A DNA stretch of 64,000 nucleotides from NCBI RefSeq assembly GCF_937616625.2, contig NC_065571.1, positions 28,098,201-28,162,200 on the forward strand, in the 5' to 3' direction. Shown one piece after another: positions 33,746 through 45,066 of this stretch. Numbering within the stretch: position 1 is the first letter of the stretch; every line of letters begins with the position of its first letter. The position numbers and the translations under genes were made by a program. Origin of the DNA: Mercurialis annua. Lineage: Eukaryota > Streptophyta > Magnoliopsida > Malpighiales > Euphorbiaceae. A model generated the notes under the pieces. The model did no database searches. It was not told the DNA's origin and was given only the letters and a program-made list of their open reading frames with translations.

Positions 33746-36700
33746 CCCGGTTTTGTTTGCTAAAAAGATGAAATGTTTGAATTTGTTTCGTAACGTTTAT
33801 AAACGTTTGGCTTAAATCGCAAAAAAGGTGAAATATTTGGATTTGTTTCGTAACTTTTGTAAACGTTTGGCTTAAATCGCTAAAAAGGGGAAACGTTTGG
33901 ATTTGTTTCGTAACGTTTGTAAACGTTTGGCTTAAATCGCTAAAAAGGGGAATTGTTTGGATTTGTTTTGTAACATTTGTAAACGTTTGGTTTAAATTGC
34001 TAAAAAGGTGAAACACTTCGATTTGTTTTGTAACGTTTGGCTTAAACTGCTAAAATGGTGAAATGCTTGGATTTGTTTCGTAATGTTTGTAAACATTTGG
34101 CTTAAATCACTAAAAAGGTGAAACGTTTGGATTTATTTCGTAACGTTTATTATCGTTTGGCTTAAATTACTAAAAAGGTGAAACACTTGTATTTGTTTAG
34201 TAACGTTTGTAAACGTTTGGCATAAATTGCTAAAAACATGAAATGCTTGGATTTGTTTCGTAACGTTTGTAAACGTTTGGCTTAAATGGCTAAAAAGGTG
34301 AATCGCTTGGATTTGTTTCATAAAGTTTGTATATTTTTTACTTATATTACTAAAACGCTAAAACGCTTCCATTTGTTTCGGAACGTTTGTAAACGTTTGG
34401 CTTAAATAGCTAAATAGGTGAAACGTTTGGATTTGTTTCGTAACGTTTATAAACGTTTGACTTAAATCTCTATTAAGGTGAATTGTTTGGATTTGTTTCG
34501 TAGCGTTTGTTAATGTTTGGCTTAAATTGCTAACAAGGTGAAACGCTTGGTTTTGTTTCGTAACGTTTGTAAACGTTTGGCTTAAATCACTAAAAATGTG
34601 AAACGTTTGGATTTGCTTTCTAACGTTTTAAACCTTTGGTTTTGTTTTATAACGTTTGAAAACATTTGGCTTAAATCGCTAAAAAGAGGAAACGTTTGGA
34701 TTTGTTTCGCAACATTTGGGTTAAATCGCTAAAAAGGTGAATTGTTCGGATTTCTTTCGTAACATTTGTAAACGTTTGGCTTAAATTGCTAAAAAGGTGA
34801 AACTCTTGGATTTGTTTTGTAACGTTTTTAAAAGTTTGGCTTAAATTGCTAAAAAGGTAAAAAAATCTGGATATGTATCGTAACCTTTGTAAACGTTTGG
34901 CTTAAATTGTGTGAAACGTTTGGATTTGTTTTCCTAACGTTTGTATACTTTTGGCTTAAATTGCTAAAAAGGTGAAACGTTTGGATTTTTTTAGTAACGT
35001 TTATAAATGTTTCGCTTAAATCGCTAAAAAGGGGAAACGTTTGGATTTGTTTCATAACGTTTGTAAACGTTTGGCTTAAATCGCTAAAAAGGTGAAACGT
35101 TTGGATTTGTTTCGTACCGTTTGTAAACGTTTGGCTTAAATTGTTAAAAGGGTGAAACGTTCGGATTTGTTTCCTAACGTTTGTAAACGTTCGGCTCAAA
35201 ACGCTAAAAATGTGAAATGTTTGGTTTCGTTTCGAAACGTTTGTAGAACGTTTTGCTTAAATCCCTAAAAAGGTGAAATATTTGGTTTTGTTTCGTAACG
35301 TTTGTAAATGTTTGGATTTGTTTCGTAACGTTTTAAACGTTTGGTTTTGTTTCGTAATGTTTATAAACGTTTGGCTTAAATCGCTAAAAAGGCAAAACGT
35401 TTGGTTTTGTTTCGTAACGTTTGTAAACGTTAGGCTTAAATTGCTAAAAAGTTGAAATGTTTGGTTTTGTTTCGTAACGTTTGTAAACGTTTAGCTTAAA
35501 TCGCTAAAAAGGTGAAACATTTGGTTTTGTTTCGTAACGTTTGTAAACGTTTTTCTTAAATCGCTAAAAAGGTGAAACGTTTGGATTTGTTTCGTGACTT
35601 TTGTGAACGTTTGTATTCAATCGCTAAAAAGGGGAAACGTTTGGGTTTGTTTCGTAGTGTTTGTAAACGTTTGGCTTAAATCGCTAAAAATGTGAAACAC
35701 TTGGTTTTGTTCTGATACGTTCGTAAACGTTTAGCTTAAATTGCTAAAAAGGTGAAACACTTGGATTTTTTCGTAGCGTTTGTAAACGTTTGGCTTAAAT
35801 CGCTAAAAAGGTGACACATTTGGTTTTGTTTGTAGCATTTGTAAATGTTTGGTTTAAATTGCTATAAACATGAAATGCTTTGATTTGTTTCGTAATGTTT
35901 ATAACCGTTTGTCTTAAATCGCTAAAAAGGTGAAACATTTGGATTTTCTTTGTAACATTTAAAACGTTTGGATTTATTTTGAAACGTTTGGATTTGTTTC
36001 GTAGCATTTGTAAACGTTTGGCTTCAATTACAAAAAAGGTGAAACGTTTGGATTTGTTTCGTAACGTTTGCAAACATTTGACTTAAATTGCTAAAAAGGT
36101 AAAACGCTTGGATTTGTTTCGTTTTGTTTGTAAACTATTGGCTTAAACTGCTAAAAAGGTAAAACATTTGGATTTGTTTCATAACGTTTGAAAACGTTTG
36201 GCTTAAATCGATAAAAAGGTGAAACGTTTGGATTGTTTTTGTAAGGTTTGTACATGTTTGGCTTAAATAGATAAAAAGGGGAAACGTCTGGATTTGTTTC
36301 ATAACATTTGAAAACGTTTGGCTTAAATTGCTAAAAAGGCAAAACGCTTGGATTTGTTTCATAATGTTTGTAAACGTTTGGCTTAAATCGCTAAAAAGGT
36401 GAAACGTTTGGATTTGTTTTGTAGTGTTTGTAGACGTTTGGCTTAAATCGCTAAAAAGGTGAAATGTTTGGATTTGTTTTCTAGCGTTTGTAAATGTTTG
36501 GCTTAAATTGCTAAAAAGGTTAAATGTTTGGATTTCTTTCGTAGCGTTTGCAGACGTTTGGCTTAAATTGCTAAAAAGGGAAAACGTTTGGATTTGTTTC
36601 GTACCGTTTGTAAACGTTTGGCTTAAATTGCTAAAAAGGTGAAACGTTTGGATTTATTTTGTACCGTTTGTAAACGTTTGGCTTAAATCGCTAAAAAGGT

Positions 36701-38024
36701 GAAATGTTTGATTTGTTTCGTAACGTTTGTAAACGTTTGACTTAAATTGCTAAAAAAGGTGAAACACTTTGTTTTGTTTCCTAACGTTTGTAAACGTTTG
36801 GCTTAAATCGCTAAAAATGTGAAACGTTCAGATTTGTTTCGTAACATTTTAAACGTTTGCTTTTGTTTCATTATGTTTGTAAACGTTTGGCTTAAATCGC
36901 TAAACGTTTGGATTTGTTTCGTAACGTTTGTAAACGTTTGGATTAAATCGCTTAAAAGGTGAAACGTTCGGATTTGTTTCGTAACTTTGTAAACGTTTGG
37001 CTTAAATCACTGAAAAGGTGAAATGTTGGATTTGTTTCGTAACGTTTGTAAACGTTTCGCTTAAATTGCTAAAAAGGTGAAACGTTTTATTTGTTTCATA
37101 ACGTTTGTAAACGTTAGGCTTAAATTGCTAAAAAGGTGAAACGCTTGGATTTGTTTCGTAACGTTTGTAAACGTTTAGCTTAAATTGCTAAAAAGGGGAA
37201 ACGCTTGGATTTGTTTCGTAACGTTTGTAACGTTTGGCTTAAATGACTAAAAAGATGAAACGTTGGATTTGTTTCGTAACGTTTGTAAACATTTGGCTTA
37301 AATTGCTAAAAAGGTGAAACGTTTTATTTCTTTCATAATGTTTGTAAACATTTGGCTTAAATTGCTAAAAAGGTGAAACGCTTGGATTTGTTTCGTAACG
37401 TTTGTAAACGTTTGGCTTAAATAGCTAAATAGGTGAAACGTTTGGATTTGTTTCGTAACGTTTGTAAACGTTTGGCTTAAATCGCTAAAAAGGTGAATTG
37501 TTTGGATTTGTTTCGTAAAGTTTGTAAACGTTTGGCTTAAATCGCTAAAAATGCGAAATGTTTTGATTTGCTTCGTAACGTTTCAAACGTTTGGTTTTGT
37601 TTCATAATGTTTGTAAACGTTTGGTTTAAATCGCTAAAAAGATGAAACGTTTGGATTTGTTTAGTAACGTTTGTAAACGTTTGGCATAAATCGCTAAAAA
37701 GGTGAAACTTTCGAATTTGTTTCGTAACGTTTGTAAACGTTTGGGTTAAATCACTGAAAAGGTGAAATGTTTGAATTGTTTCGTAATGTTTGTAAACGTT
37801 TGGCTTAAATTGCTAAAAAGGTGAATCGTTTTATTTGTTTCATAACGTTTGTAAACTTTAGGCTTAAATTGCTAAAAAGGTGAAACGCTTGGATTTGTTT
37901 CGTAACGTTTGTAAACGTTTGGCTTAAATTGTTAAAAAGGGGAAACGCTTGGATTTGTTTCGTAACGTTTGTAACGTTTGTCTTAAATCACTAAAAAGAT
38001 GAAACGTTGGATTTGTTTTGTAAC
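33746..38024. repeat. 60-bp satellite array, left block
   Basis: The monomer is 60 bp, so identical columns recur line after line. Its landmarks in order are GTTTGGATTTGTTTCGTAAC, GTTTGTAAAC, GTTTGGCTTAAATCGC and TAAAAAGGTGAAAC. Each monomer holds the dyad AACGTTTGTAAACGTT (7-bp arms, 2-nt centre). Monomers differ by several percent, and some are shortened. The block meets a truncated copia pol on the left and the Tat-like element on the right. Confidence 0.97.
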
Positions 38025-38619
38025 TGATGGAGTCTGCCTTCTGAACCGGTGAGTAAGACCTGCAAAACAGGGTAGAAGCTAACCGGACGGTGGTTGTCCG
38101 ATTAACTCTCCGATGCCAAAGTCAGTCTAGAGCTTTGAGCAGCGTTTTGTGTATATGAATGTAATTGTGATTCTAGGCATACCTCGTGCTCCTTTTATAG
38201 TAGTCGAATATACCTAGTAGAGTCGTATTAGGCAGGTGAATCCTACTTTGCAGGGATTCGGCGATATCGTAGAGATTCTCCTGATTTGTCGTGATCTACC
38301 TTAATCTGATAAGAGTCCTATTTAGGAACGTCTTCCTAAATAGTCTTATCTTCCTAAAGTAGAGCTTATCCTTCCATATATAGTATTTGTGTCCGAATAG
38401 GCCAATACTTCCATTCTTGGTCGATTGCCCGAATCCCGGACCTAACGCGCTTTGGGCGGATCATGTGGGATTCGGTCTTCAATGGCATATCACCGAATCT
38501 TAAGGGATTCGGCGTATCTTCCATATCTTCGGATCTTCAGGGAGAGTCCGGTATCATCTGAGAGTGGATCTCCTATGACTCGGCTCAATTATATTTACTG
38601 TAGGATTCGGTATCCATCA
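38025..38619 (-). repeat. 3' LTR of the Tat-like element
   Basis: This is 595 bp, TGATGG...CCATCA. Directly inside it (38620-38640) the minus strand reads GCGGGGGGGCTAA, a polypurine tract abutting the LTR start. Confidence 0.93.
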
Positions 38620-39159
38620 TTAGCCCCCCCGCAAGTGAGCTGAAGTAATTGGTATTCATGCCTTAGTGGATTTTAGCTCTTTTGGAGCTGAGTCCTATTA
38701 TACGGGCGAGTCGCTTTGTATTCTGGGCGAGTCGTTTCATATGTTTGTAGATGACGTTTCTTCTTTAGTAAGATTCTGTGTTGCCACGTGTCGACATTTG
38801 GTGATTTAGCGATTAATGATTTATTCAAAAACTCTTCGTATTTAATCTCTTTGCATTTCTTCTTTCCCCTCTTACTTGCTTTTCGAATTTGTTCTTATTT
38901 CTTGCAGCTATTTCCTTTTCGTTCTTTGTCTGATTATTTGGTTCTTCGTGACTTGTTTTATCCAGATTTTCAGGTATGTTCTCTTTTGTTACTTGGATGT
39001 TAATATGGTTTTCTTCCTTGTATATGTTCTTCATGATCATCGTTCTGGAAATTCCTTTTCTGTACTTGGTGTTCTTCGATGTGTTCTTCAATGTGTTCTT
39101 CAATATATTTCTTGTTTGATCTTTATTTTGTATTTATATTTGTGATTTCCTGTTCTAGG

Positions 39160-41066
39160 ATGCCTCTTAGTCGATTGGAAGATGCATGCGCTTCTATGGC
39201 TTTTACCAGATCAAAGCTTCGTAGGAGTGAAGTCTTAGATATCTATTTTAAGTATAGCTTTCCTTTCGATTATAGGGTAATATTACCCGGTGCCGATATG
39301 GCTGCTTCCGATTCTCCAGGATCTTCTTGTAGGGCGGTTCTCTTCGAAGAGCAATTTGCTGCTGGTCTTAGGTTTCCTTTAGATTCATTTTTAGTAGAAG
39401 TGTGCAGGGATTTAAAGGTTGCTCTGGGACAACTTTATCCCGGTACGATTAAAGTAGTGCTCGCCTTTTCGGAGGCGTGTAGGCTTCGGGGTTGTGCCCC
39501 TTCTCTCAACGTGTTGTATCATTTTGTAGATTTTAGGAAGTGCGATGGTTGCTTCGTTTTCGCCCTTGGCAGAGAAGGGCGATCTCGTATTTATTTTCCT
39601 TGCCTAACCAGTCGCTGGCGAAGGCGTTTCTTTATTGTTTACCATAAATTTGCTTTTCTTCATTTTTCGGATGGTTTTTCTTCTCACCAAGTTCGGAGTT
39701 GTCCGTCTCCTTTAAGTTTATCCGAGTCAAAACTTGCTTTCGACATATCTTCCTGTGGTGCTATATCGCGTCCCGTTCTAGATGTCTTGGTCAATAATCA
39801 TCTTCGGCGTCGATGGTTTCCTTTGGAGGATCCTCCTCGAGGCTTGGCGGATCTTTGCTACTCTTTTGTTCAAGGTATATTAATTTGCTTAAGTTCTTTT
39901 TGATGTTTTTTTGTAGGATGTCTTCTTCTTCTGACGATTTCCTTTCCGGGTTTCAAGTAGATTTGGACGTTCCGATGGGTGGTCCTGACGTTCATATCGC
40001 CAACATTATTCCTGGCGACGTTGATGTGGATGTGGCTCCTGCTGATATTCCCATTGCTCCCGTCGAGATAGCGTTACCTGCGGGTGGTGAGGTTATTGTT
40101 GTAGACGATGATGATGACTTGGCTGATCCAGTAGGTGACGAGGCGGTTCCGTCGCTACTTCCCCCTCTAGCATCATTTACCGTCTCGGGGGGAGTCGGGG
40201 GTGTGAATTCAGAGGGGCTGGTTGTTGCTGATTCGGGAGAGATTTTTCTGGGTCGAGACCTGGATTCTCCGTCTAGGAAAAGACGTCGAGTTGGCGATGG
40301 TTCTCCATCGAGGGAGAGTTTTCCTGGAAGCTCTTCTTCTGCTCCAGATTTGGTGCAGTGGGTCGAAGGTCAGGATCCCGCTAGTTTGCTGAATCCTAGA
40401 GTGCTAGCGGAATATATCCGAATTTTGGCGATTCCTGATGATGTCACGTGGTTTTGTGCTAGGCCGGGTCAGGAGCTTTCCGATCTGGCTTGTTTTCATG
40501 GTTTCTCTGTAAGTGCTTTTTTTTTTAATATAATATATTTTTTATATTCAGTTGTTTCCTTATTTGTTTGTTTTTGGTGTTTGTAGGCTCTTCAATCTGT
40601 TCTGGTATTGAACGACCGCCGACAGTGTGCCGAGGAGGAGGTTGAGCGTCTATCTTCTCTTTTGGCGACTTCCGAGTCTGAAAGGGCAAAATTGAAGGCC
40701 TCTTTGGAGGAGCATGATTCCCTTCTGGCGCAGCTTAAGACGCAGGATGCGATTAACGATCGCCAAGTTAAAGTGATCGAGAAGAAAACCGATGACTTGA
40801 CTCAAGAGATTGAGGAGCTTATTCGAATCAATTCCCTTGTTGGTGGGGAGAGGGATAGGCTAAGATTGGAGGTTGAAGGTCTTCACATCCGTTTGCTGGA
40901 TACGAAAGCTTTTTATTCTGCTTTGATAAGCGAGTATCGCCTTGCGATTGGGAGGAAACTTCTAGAGCAGAATCCTAATATTGATCTTTCTGGAGTTAAC
41001 GGGTTGGATCCCCAGGCAATCGCTCGTGACCTTCTTGTCAAGATGTCTAAAGACCGTGTCCAGTAG
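39160..41066 (+). CDS. Antisense ORF of the Tat-like element (putative gypsy-type transposon domain plus coiled coil)
   Basis: This plus-strand gene runs opposite to gag. Exon A starts at ATG 39160 (MPLSRLEDACASMAFTRSKL) after an acceptor TTCTAG and ends near 39874. It contains FEEQFAAGLRFPLDSFLVEV and GTIKVVLAFSEACRLRGCAP, which resemble the plant domain catalogued as putative gypsy-type transposon (PF04195). Exon B (39917-40508) is acidic (VVDDDDDLADP) with a basic patch SRKRRRVG that could be a nuclear signal. A GT-AG intron (40509-40586) joins it in phase to exon C (40587-41066), a long coiled coil (RLSSLLATSESERAKLKASL onward). The A-B junction at the visible GT-AG sites is out of phase. 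The biochemical role is unknown; such ORFs are known in the Tat lineage. Confidence 0.65.
40509..40586 (+). other. 78-bp intron in the antisense ORF
   Basis: The donor is TTCTCT|GTAAGTGC and the acceptor is GTTTGTAG|GCTCTT, with a T-rich stretch between. It keeps the frame, joining HGFS to ALQSVLVLNDRR. A spliced gene on the strand opposite to the genomic RNA must be transcribed separately. Confidence 0.8.
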
Positions 41067-41309
41067 TTTTTCTTTTGATTGTATTTGCTAATGTACGAAT
41101 TTTGTTTTTTGTAATTCGCAATTTATGAATATATTTTCTTCGTGTTTCTTTGAAAGTGCACTCTCGCCTTATATCAATTTTTTGTTTATGTACTTGTCTT
41201 TCCTCGAGGGTTATTCTAAACCCTGTTCTTGGCGTTGCTTTTTTATAGAGTTAATCTAAACTCTTTTGTTTTTATTTCGAGTTAATCTAAACTCTTTTTT
41301 GGCGATTTG

Positions 41310-41690
41310 CCTTTTCTGAGTTAATTTAAACTCGTTTTTCTTGGTTATCCGCCTTTTGTGGCGATTTGCCTAGTTTGGCGATTTTGCCTTGAGTTAATTT
41401 AAACTCATTTTCTTGGCTATTAGCCTTTTGTGGCGATTTGGCTAGTTTGGCGATTTTGCCTTGAATTAATTTAAACTCATTTTCTTGGCTTTTAGCCTTT
41501 TGTGGCGATTTGCCTAGTTTGGCGATTTTGCCTTGAGTTAATTTAAACTCATTTTCTTGGCTTTTAGCCTTTTCGTGTTGATTCGCCTTGTTTGGTGATT
41601 TTGCCTTGAGTTAATTTAAACTCATTTTCTTGGCTTTTATCCTTTTCGTGTTGATTCGCCTTGTTTGGTAATTTTGCCTTTCTTGAGTTT
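41310..41690. repeat. 72-bp tandem repeat between antisense ORF and gag-protease
   Basis: About five copies of a 72-73 bp unit with landmarks GAGTTAATTTAAACTC (a near-palindrome), TTGGCTTTTAGCC and GGCGATTTTGCC. The GAGTT/GAATT landmark falls at 41391, 41463, 41535 and 41608. This is the position where an autonomous relative would have polymerase. Confidence 0.9.
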
Positions 41691-41902
41691 GATCTTTAAT
41701 TTATTTTTTCTTCTTTCATCTTTGATTTAATCATTCGTGGCTGTTCTTGATTTTTATTTCTTTATTGGTTCGTCTGGCTAATCTGATAGTCGGAAAATTG
41801 AACTTTTATTGATAAAAAGATGGCATACAAAATATTAAAGATAGATTTGACGCCATCTGGTAAGACGTAAAGTCGTTACCGATGATGGGTCGTTTTCCGT
41901 TC

Positions 41903-44386
41903 CTATTCTTCCTTCTTTTCGGTCTTGTTTTCATGGAGATCCACTACCGACTCGTCGTAGCACTTCTTGGCTATTCCTTGGTCTCCTCTCAGCGTCACTA
42001 CTCCTTTTTCGGTTGGTATTTTCATTGCCAACGCTCTTATGCTAGTTACTGCCGCCGAATCATGGAGGAAAGGTCTTCCTAGGATGGCATTGTATGTTAA
42101 TTCCATGTCCACTATGTTAAACAGTGACATGACTTTCTTGTTTATTCCTCTTTCTGGGCCGATTATTACTTCCAAGGTGACTGCTCCCAGTGGAGTGATG
42201 GAGGGGCCACCGAGTCCTGATAACGGAATTGGGACTCGACGTAGCCTTGACGCCGTTCCTCCGAGCATTTTGTATGCTGCGTTTGTCATGAGGTTTACCG
42301 CGCTTCCTTCGTCGATTAGGATTCGCTCCATGTTCCAATTTTCAATGATAGTAGTTACTACCAAAGCATCGTTGTGGGGCGCTTTGACGTATTCGTAGTC
42401 TTCTACATCAAAGATCACCGGTGGCATGTGGGTTTCTCGTATGTTCATCACTTCCTTCCTCTGCTTTCTCCTGATCGTGGAGCTGCTATGTCCTCCACCA
42501 TTAATCATGTGTATGGTTCCCAAAATTTTGGATGGGCGCTCGTCTTCTTTCTCTTTCGGCTTGTCTTCTCTGCTTCTTTTTTCTCCTTTGTCATTGCTTT
42601 TCTCTTTTCGGGCCACAAATTTCCTCAGCTCGCCTGTGTCGATCATCCTTTCGATCTCGACCTTTAAGTCTCTGCAGCTATCCGTTTCATGTCCGTAATC
42701 GTCGTGAAATTTGCAGTATTTTCTGGTGTCTCTTACCTCTGCTTTCATCTTTGGTGGCGAAACCACGTTTTTGACGTTTTCTTTGATCCACATGAGGACA
42801 TTAGTTCGGCTGGTGTTTAGCGGAGTGAAGTTATTCTCGTCATCTCTGGGATCATATCTCGATTCATATCTTGTCTGGGGGGCGAATCGTCTGTTCTCCT
42901 CTGGCCTTCCTCTCCTGTCATCAGGCTTGGACTTGGTTTTTTCTCTGGATCTCTCTTTTGACTCTTTTCCTTTTGCTTCCTTTCCGCGAATCGCCCTTCG
43001 CCCTTCGTCTAACTCGAAGTATTTCTGGGCTATGCCCATTAAGTTCGAGAAAGTCGTGGGCTTATTGACTAGTAGCTTGTCCACCAGTTTTCCGAATCGC
43101 GTCCCTTCTCGCAATGCTTCTGTTGCCATATCGACGTTCAGGTTGTCAATCTTCATAGCTTGCTTGCTGAATCGTTCGATGTAGCTTCGCAGGGTTTCTC
43201 CCTCTTCTTGGATGCAGGATCTTAGGATGCTGGTAGTGGTTTTAGCCGGGATGTTTGTGAGATATCTATTAAGGAACTCTGTTGAAAGCGAAGCGAATCT
43301 TTTGATCGAGCCTGGTTTTAATTTGTTATACCATCTCTGGGCCGTGCCCGTGAGTGTGGTAGGGAAAACCCTGCAGAGAATGGCGTCAGATACGCTGAGT
43401 AGCCCCATGGTCGCTGTGAATCTAGAAGTATGGTCTCGGGGGTCTCCTTCCCCATTGAAAGTTGGCAGAATCGGTAGCTTCATGCTGTGTGGGATGGTTT
43501 CCTCCATGATCTCGGGCGAGAGGGGTGATCCTTTCAACCTGAGATCGTCTATATCCAATTCTTCAGATTTTAGTTTTTTGAGTGCTTTGGCGATCTTCTC
43601 TTCCAAATCTTCTTTCACCACATATGTGGCCTTGCTTTTTTGGGGTGTCTCGGACGATTCGCCCTCTCCTTCTTGGTGTTTTTTCTTAGTTTGCTCTTTC
43701 CCTGCATCTCTTTCTTGTCGCTTGCTCTTTGGCGGGGCGTCTTCTTTTTCCTTCTCCCTCCGTTCGTCTCTCTTTGAATTCAAACCGCTTCGGGCGTCCT
43801 CCTGGTTGTGCACATTTCTGGGTGTCTCTGGTGATTCCTCGTTAGATTTGTCCTTGTTCGGACTTTCCTCGTCGCTGGTTCTATTTTCTCGCTGGTTTCT
43901 TGCTTCGTTTCTTTCTCCATTCCCTCTGGTTCGGGGTTCCTTGCTCTTATTGTTTTCTGCTCTTGTCTCTCGTCGGCTCGGGTTTGCGTTTTCTGTTCTT
44001 CCTCTTCTTCTGGGAGCTGTAGGGCTGAAATTTTCCCTTAGGATTTTCATGGTTTCTTCGTGCCTGTCGTTTGTTCTTTTGGCTTCGCTAGCCAATCTGT
44101 CTAGATTTGCCTGTACTGATTCTAGTATCTTTTTCAGCATTTCGTTGTGTGAATCTTGTACTGCTACGCTTGGTGCTTGTTGTTCTTCAGTGCCCAGATT
44201 GAAAGCAATTGGGTTGCTTCCCCTCATCGGATTGGTTTGGTATTGAGGTGTTGAAAAAGAGGGCCCTCCGGTATTGCTTTTTTCCCCGGAGTTGTGAAGC
44301 CCGTCTTCCGTCACGTTGATTATCTCCGGAGTGTTTTTTGGGTCCATTGGTTGTTTGTCTTTCAGGTTTACTCTTTCAGAAGTCAT
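41903..44386 (-). CDS. gag: Gag-protease polyprotein of the Tat-like element, open
   Basis: This is an uninterrupted 827-residue frame from ATG 44386. The first 270 residues are highly charged and low in complexity. A gag core follows (residues about 300-440: MKLPILPTFNGEGDPRDHTS, RWYNKLKPGSIKRFASLST). After a further charged stretch comes a short Cys/His segment (YCKFHDDYGHETDSCRDLK). The C-terminal 170 residues look like a retropepsin: ILIDEGSAVNLM has Asp-Glu-Gly where Asp-Ser/Thr/Gly-Gly is usual, and YNAILGRPFLHDSAAV is the conserved partner motif. The frame ends where reverse transcriptase would begin. Keeping 2.5 kb open suggests recent function, with polymerase supplied in trans. Confidence 0.9.
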   Translation of the reverse strand: MTSERVNLKDKQPMDPKNTPEIINVTEDGLHNSGEKSNTGGPSFSTPQYQTNPMRGSNPIAFNLGTEEQQAPSVAVQDSHNEMLKKILESVQANLDRLASEAKRTNDRHEETMKILRENFSPTAPRRRGRTENANPSRRETRAENNKSKEPRTRGNGERNEARNQRENRTSDEESPNKDKSNEESPETPRNVHNQEDARSGLNSKRDERREKEKEDAPPKSKRQERDAGKEQTKKKHQEGEGESSETPQKSKATYVVKEDLEEKIAKALKKLKSEELDIDDLRLKGSPLSPEIMEETIPHSMKLPILPTFNGEGDPRDHTSRFTATMGLLSVSDAILCRVFPTTLTGTAQRWYNKLKPGSIKRFASLSTEFLNRYLTNIPAKTTTSILRSCIQEEGETLRSYIERFSKQAMKIDNLNVDMATEALREGTRFGKLVDKLLVNKPTTFSNLMGIAQKYFELDEGRRAIRGKEAKGKESKERSREKTKSKPDDRRGRPEENRRFAPQTRYESRYDPRDDENNFTPLNTSRTNVLMWIKENVKNVVSPPKMKAEVRDTRKYCKFHDDYGHETDSCRDLKVEIERMIDTGELRKFVARKEKSNDKGEKRSREDKPKEKEDERPSKILGTIHMINGGGHSSSTIRRKQRKEVMNIRETHMPPVIFDVEDYEYVKAPHNDALVVTTIIENWNMERILIDEGSAVNLMTNAAYKMLGGTASRLRRVPIPLSGLGGPSITPLGAVTLEVIIGPERGINKKVMSLFNIVDMELTYNAILGRPFLHDSAAVTSIRALAMKIPTEKGVVTLRGDQGIAKKCYDESVVDLHENKTEKKEE

Positions 44387-44450
44387 CTTCTTCAATGAGA
44401 TTTGTTTTTGAGTTCAGAAAAGCTCCTTCTTTTGAAGTTTAGTTAAGCTT

Positions 44451-44468
44451 TTCCCACAGACGGCGCCA
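44451..44468 (-). promoter_or_regulatory. Primer-binding site of the Tat-like element
   Basis: On the minus strand this reads TGGCGCCGTCTGTGGGAA, two bases after the 5' LTR. It is of the TGGCGCCG class common in Tat/Athila elements and differs from the initiator-Met class used by the other LTR elements here. Confidence 0.85.
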
Positions 44469-44470
44469 AT

Positions 44471-45066
44471 TGATGGAGTCTGCCTTCTGAACCGGTGAGT
44501 AAGACCTGCAAAAACAGGCTAGAAGCTAACCGGACGGTGGTTGTCCGATTAACTCTCCGATGCCAAAGTCAGTCTAGAGCTTTGAGCAGCGTTTTGTGTA
44601 TATGAATGTAATTCTGATTCTAGGCATACCTCGTGCTCCTTTTATAGTAGTCGAATATACCTAGTAGAGTCGTATTAGGCAGGTGAATGCTACTTTGTAG
44701 GGATTCGGCGATATCGTAGGGATTCTCCTGATTTATCGTGATCTACCTTAATCTGATAAGAGTCCTATTTAGGAACGTCTTCCTAAATAGTCTTATCTTC
44801 CTAAAGTAGAGCTTATCCTTCCATATATAGTATTTGTGTCCGAATAGGACAATACTTCCATTCTTGGTCGATTGCCCGAATCCCGGACCTAACGCGCTTT
44901 GGGCGGATCATGTGGGATTCGGTCTTCAATGGCATATCACCGAATCTTAAGGGATTCGGCGTATCTTCCATATCTTCGGATCTTCAGGGAGAGTCTGGCA
45001 TCATCTGAGAGTGGATCTCCTGTGACTCGGCTCCATTATATTTACTGTAGGATTCGGTATCCATCA
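44471..45066 (-). repeat. 5' LTR of the Tat-like element
   Basis: This is 596 bp with the same ends as the copy at 38025-38619, followed by the duplicated GTAAC. Scattered single-base differences separate the two copies. Confidence 0.93.

Larger units (their letters stand above)
38025..45066 (-). mobile_element. Non-autonomous Tat-like gypsy element with gag-protease and antisense ORF, 7,042 bp
   Basis: The LTRs at 38025-38619 and 44471-45066 share the ends TGATGG...CCATCA, and the satellite bases GTAAC are duplicated at 38020-38024 and 45067-45071. On the minus strand there are a primer-binding site (44468-44451), a long open gag-protease frame (44386-41903), a 72-bp tandem repeat and a polypurine tract next to the 3' LTR. 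A gene on the opposite strand (39160-41066) fills the 3' half. No reverse transcriptase, RNase H or integrase is present. By eye the LTRs differ at about 11 positions and one indel in 595. At a grass-derived rate of 1.3e-8 per site per year that is under one million years, but the rate for this plant is unknown. Confidence 0.93.

Noticed and set aside
42117..44246. Long plus-strand open frames opposite gag-protease, up to 344 codons
   Set aside because: They mirror the codon bias of the charged, low-complexity gag on the minus strand and show no domain.
38025..45066. Plus-strand gene at 39160-41066 as a host gene trapped in the element
   Set aside because: Its first exon resembles the putative gypsy-type transposon domain, and a related exon sits in another Tat element here (30058-30693), so it belongs to the element.
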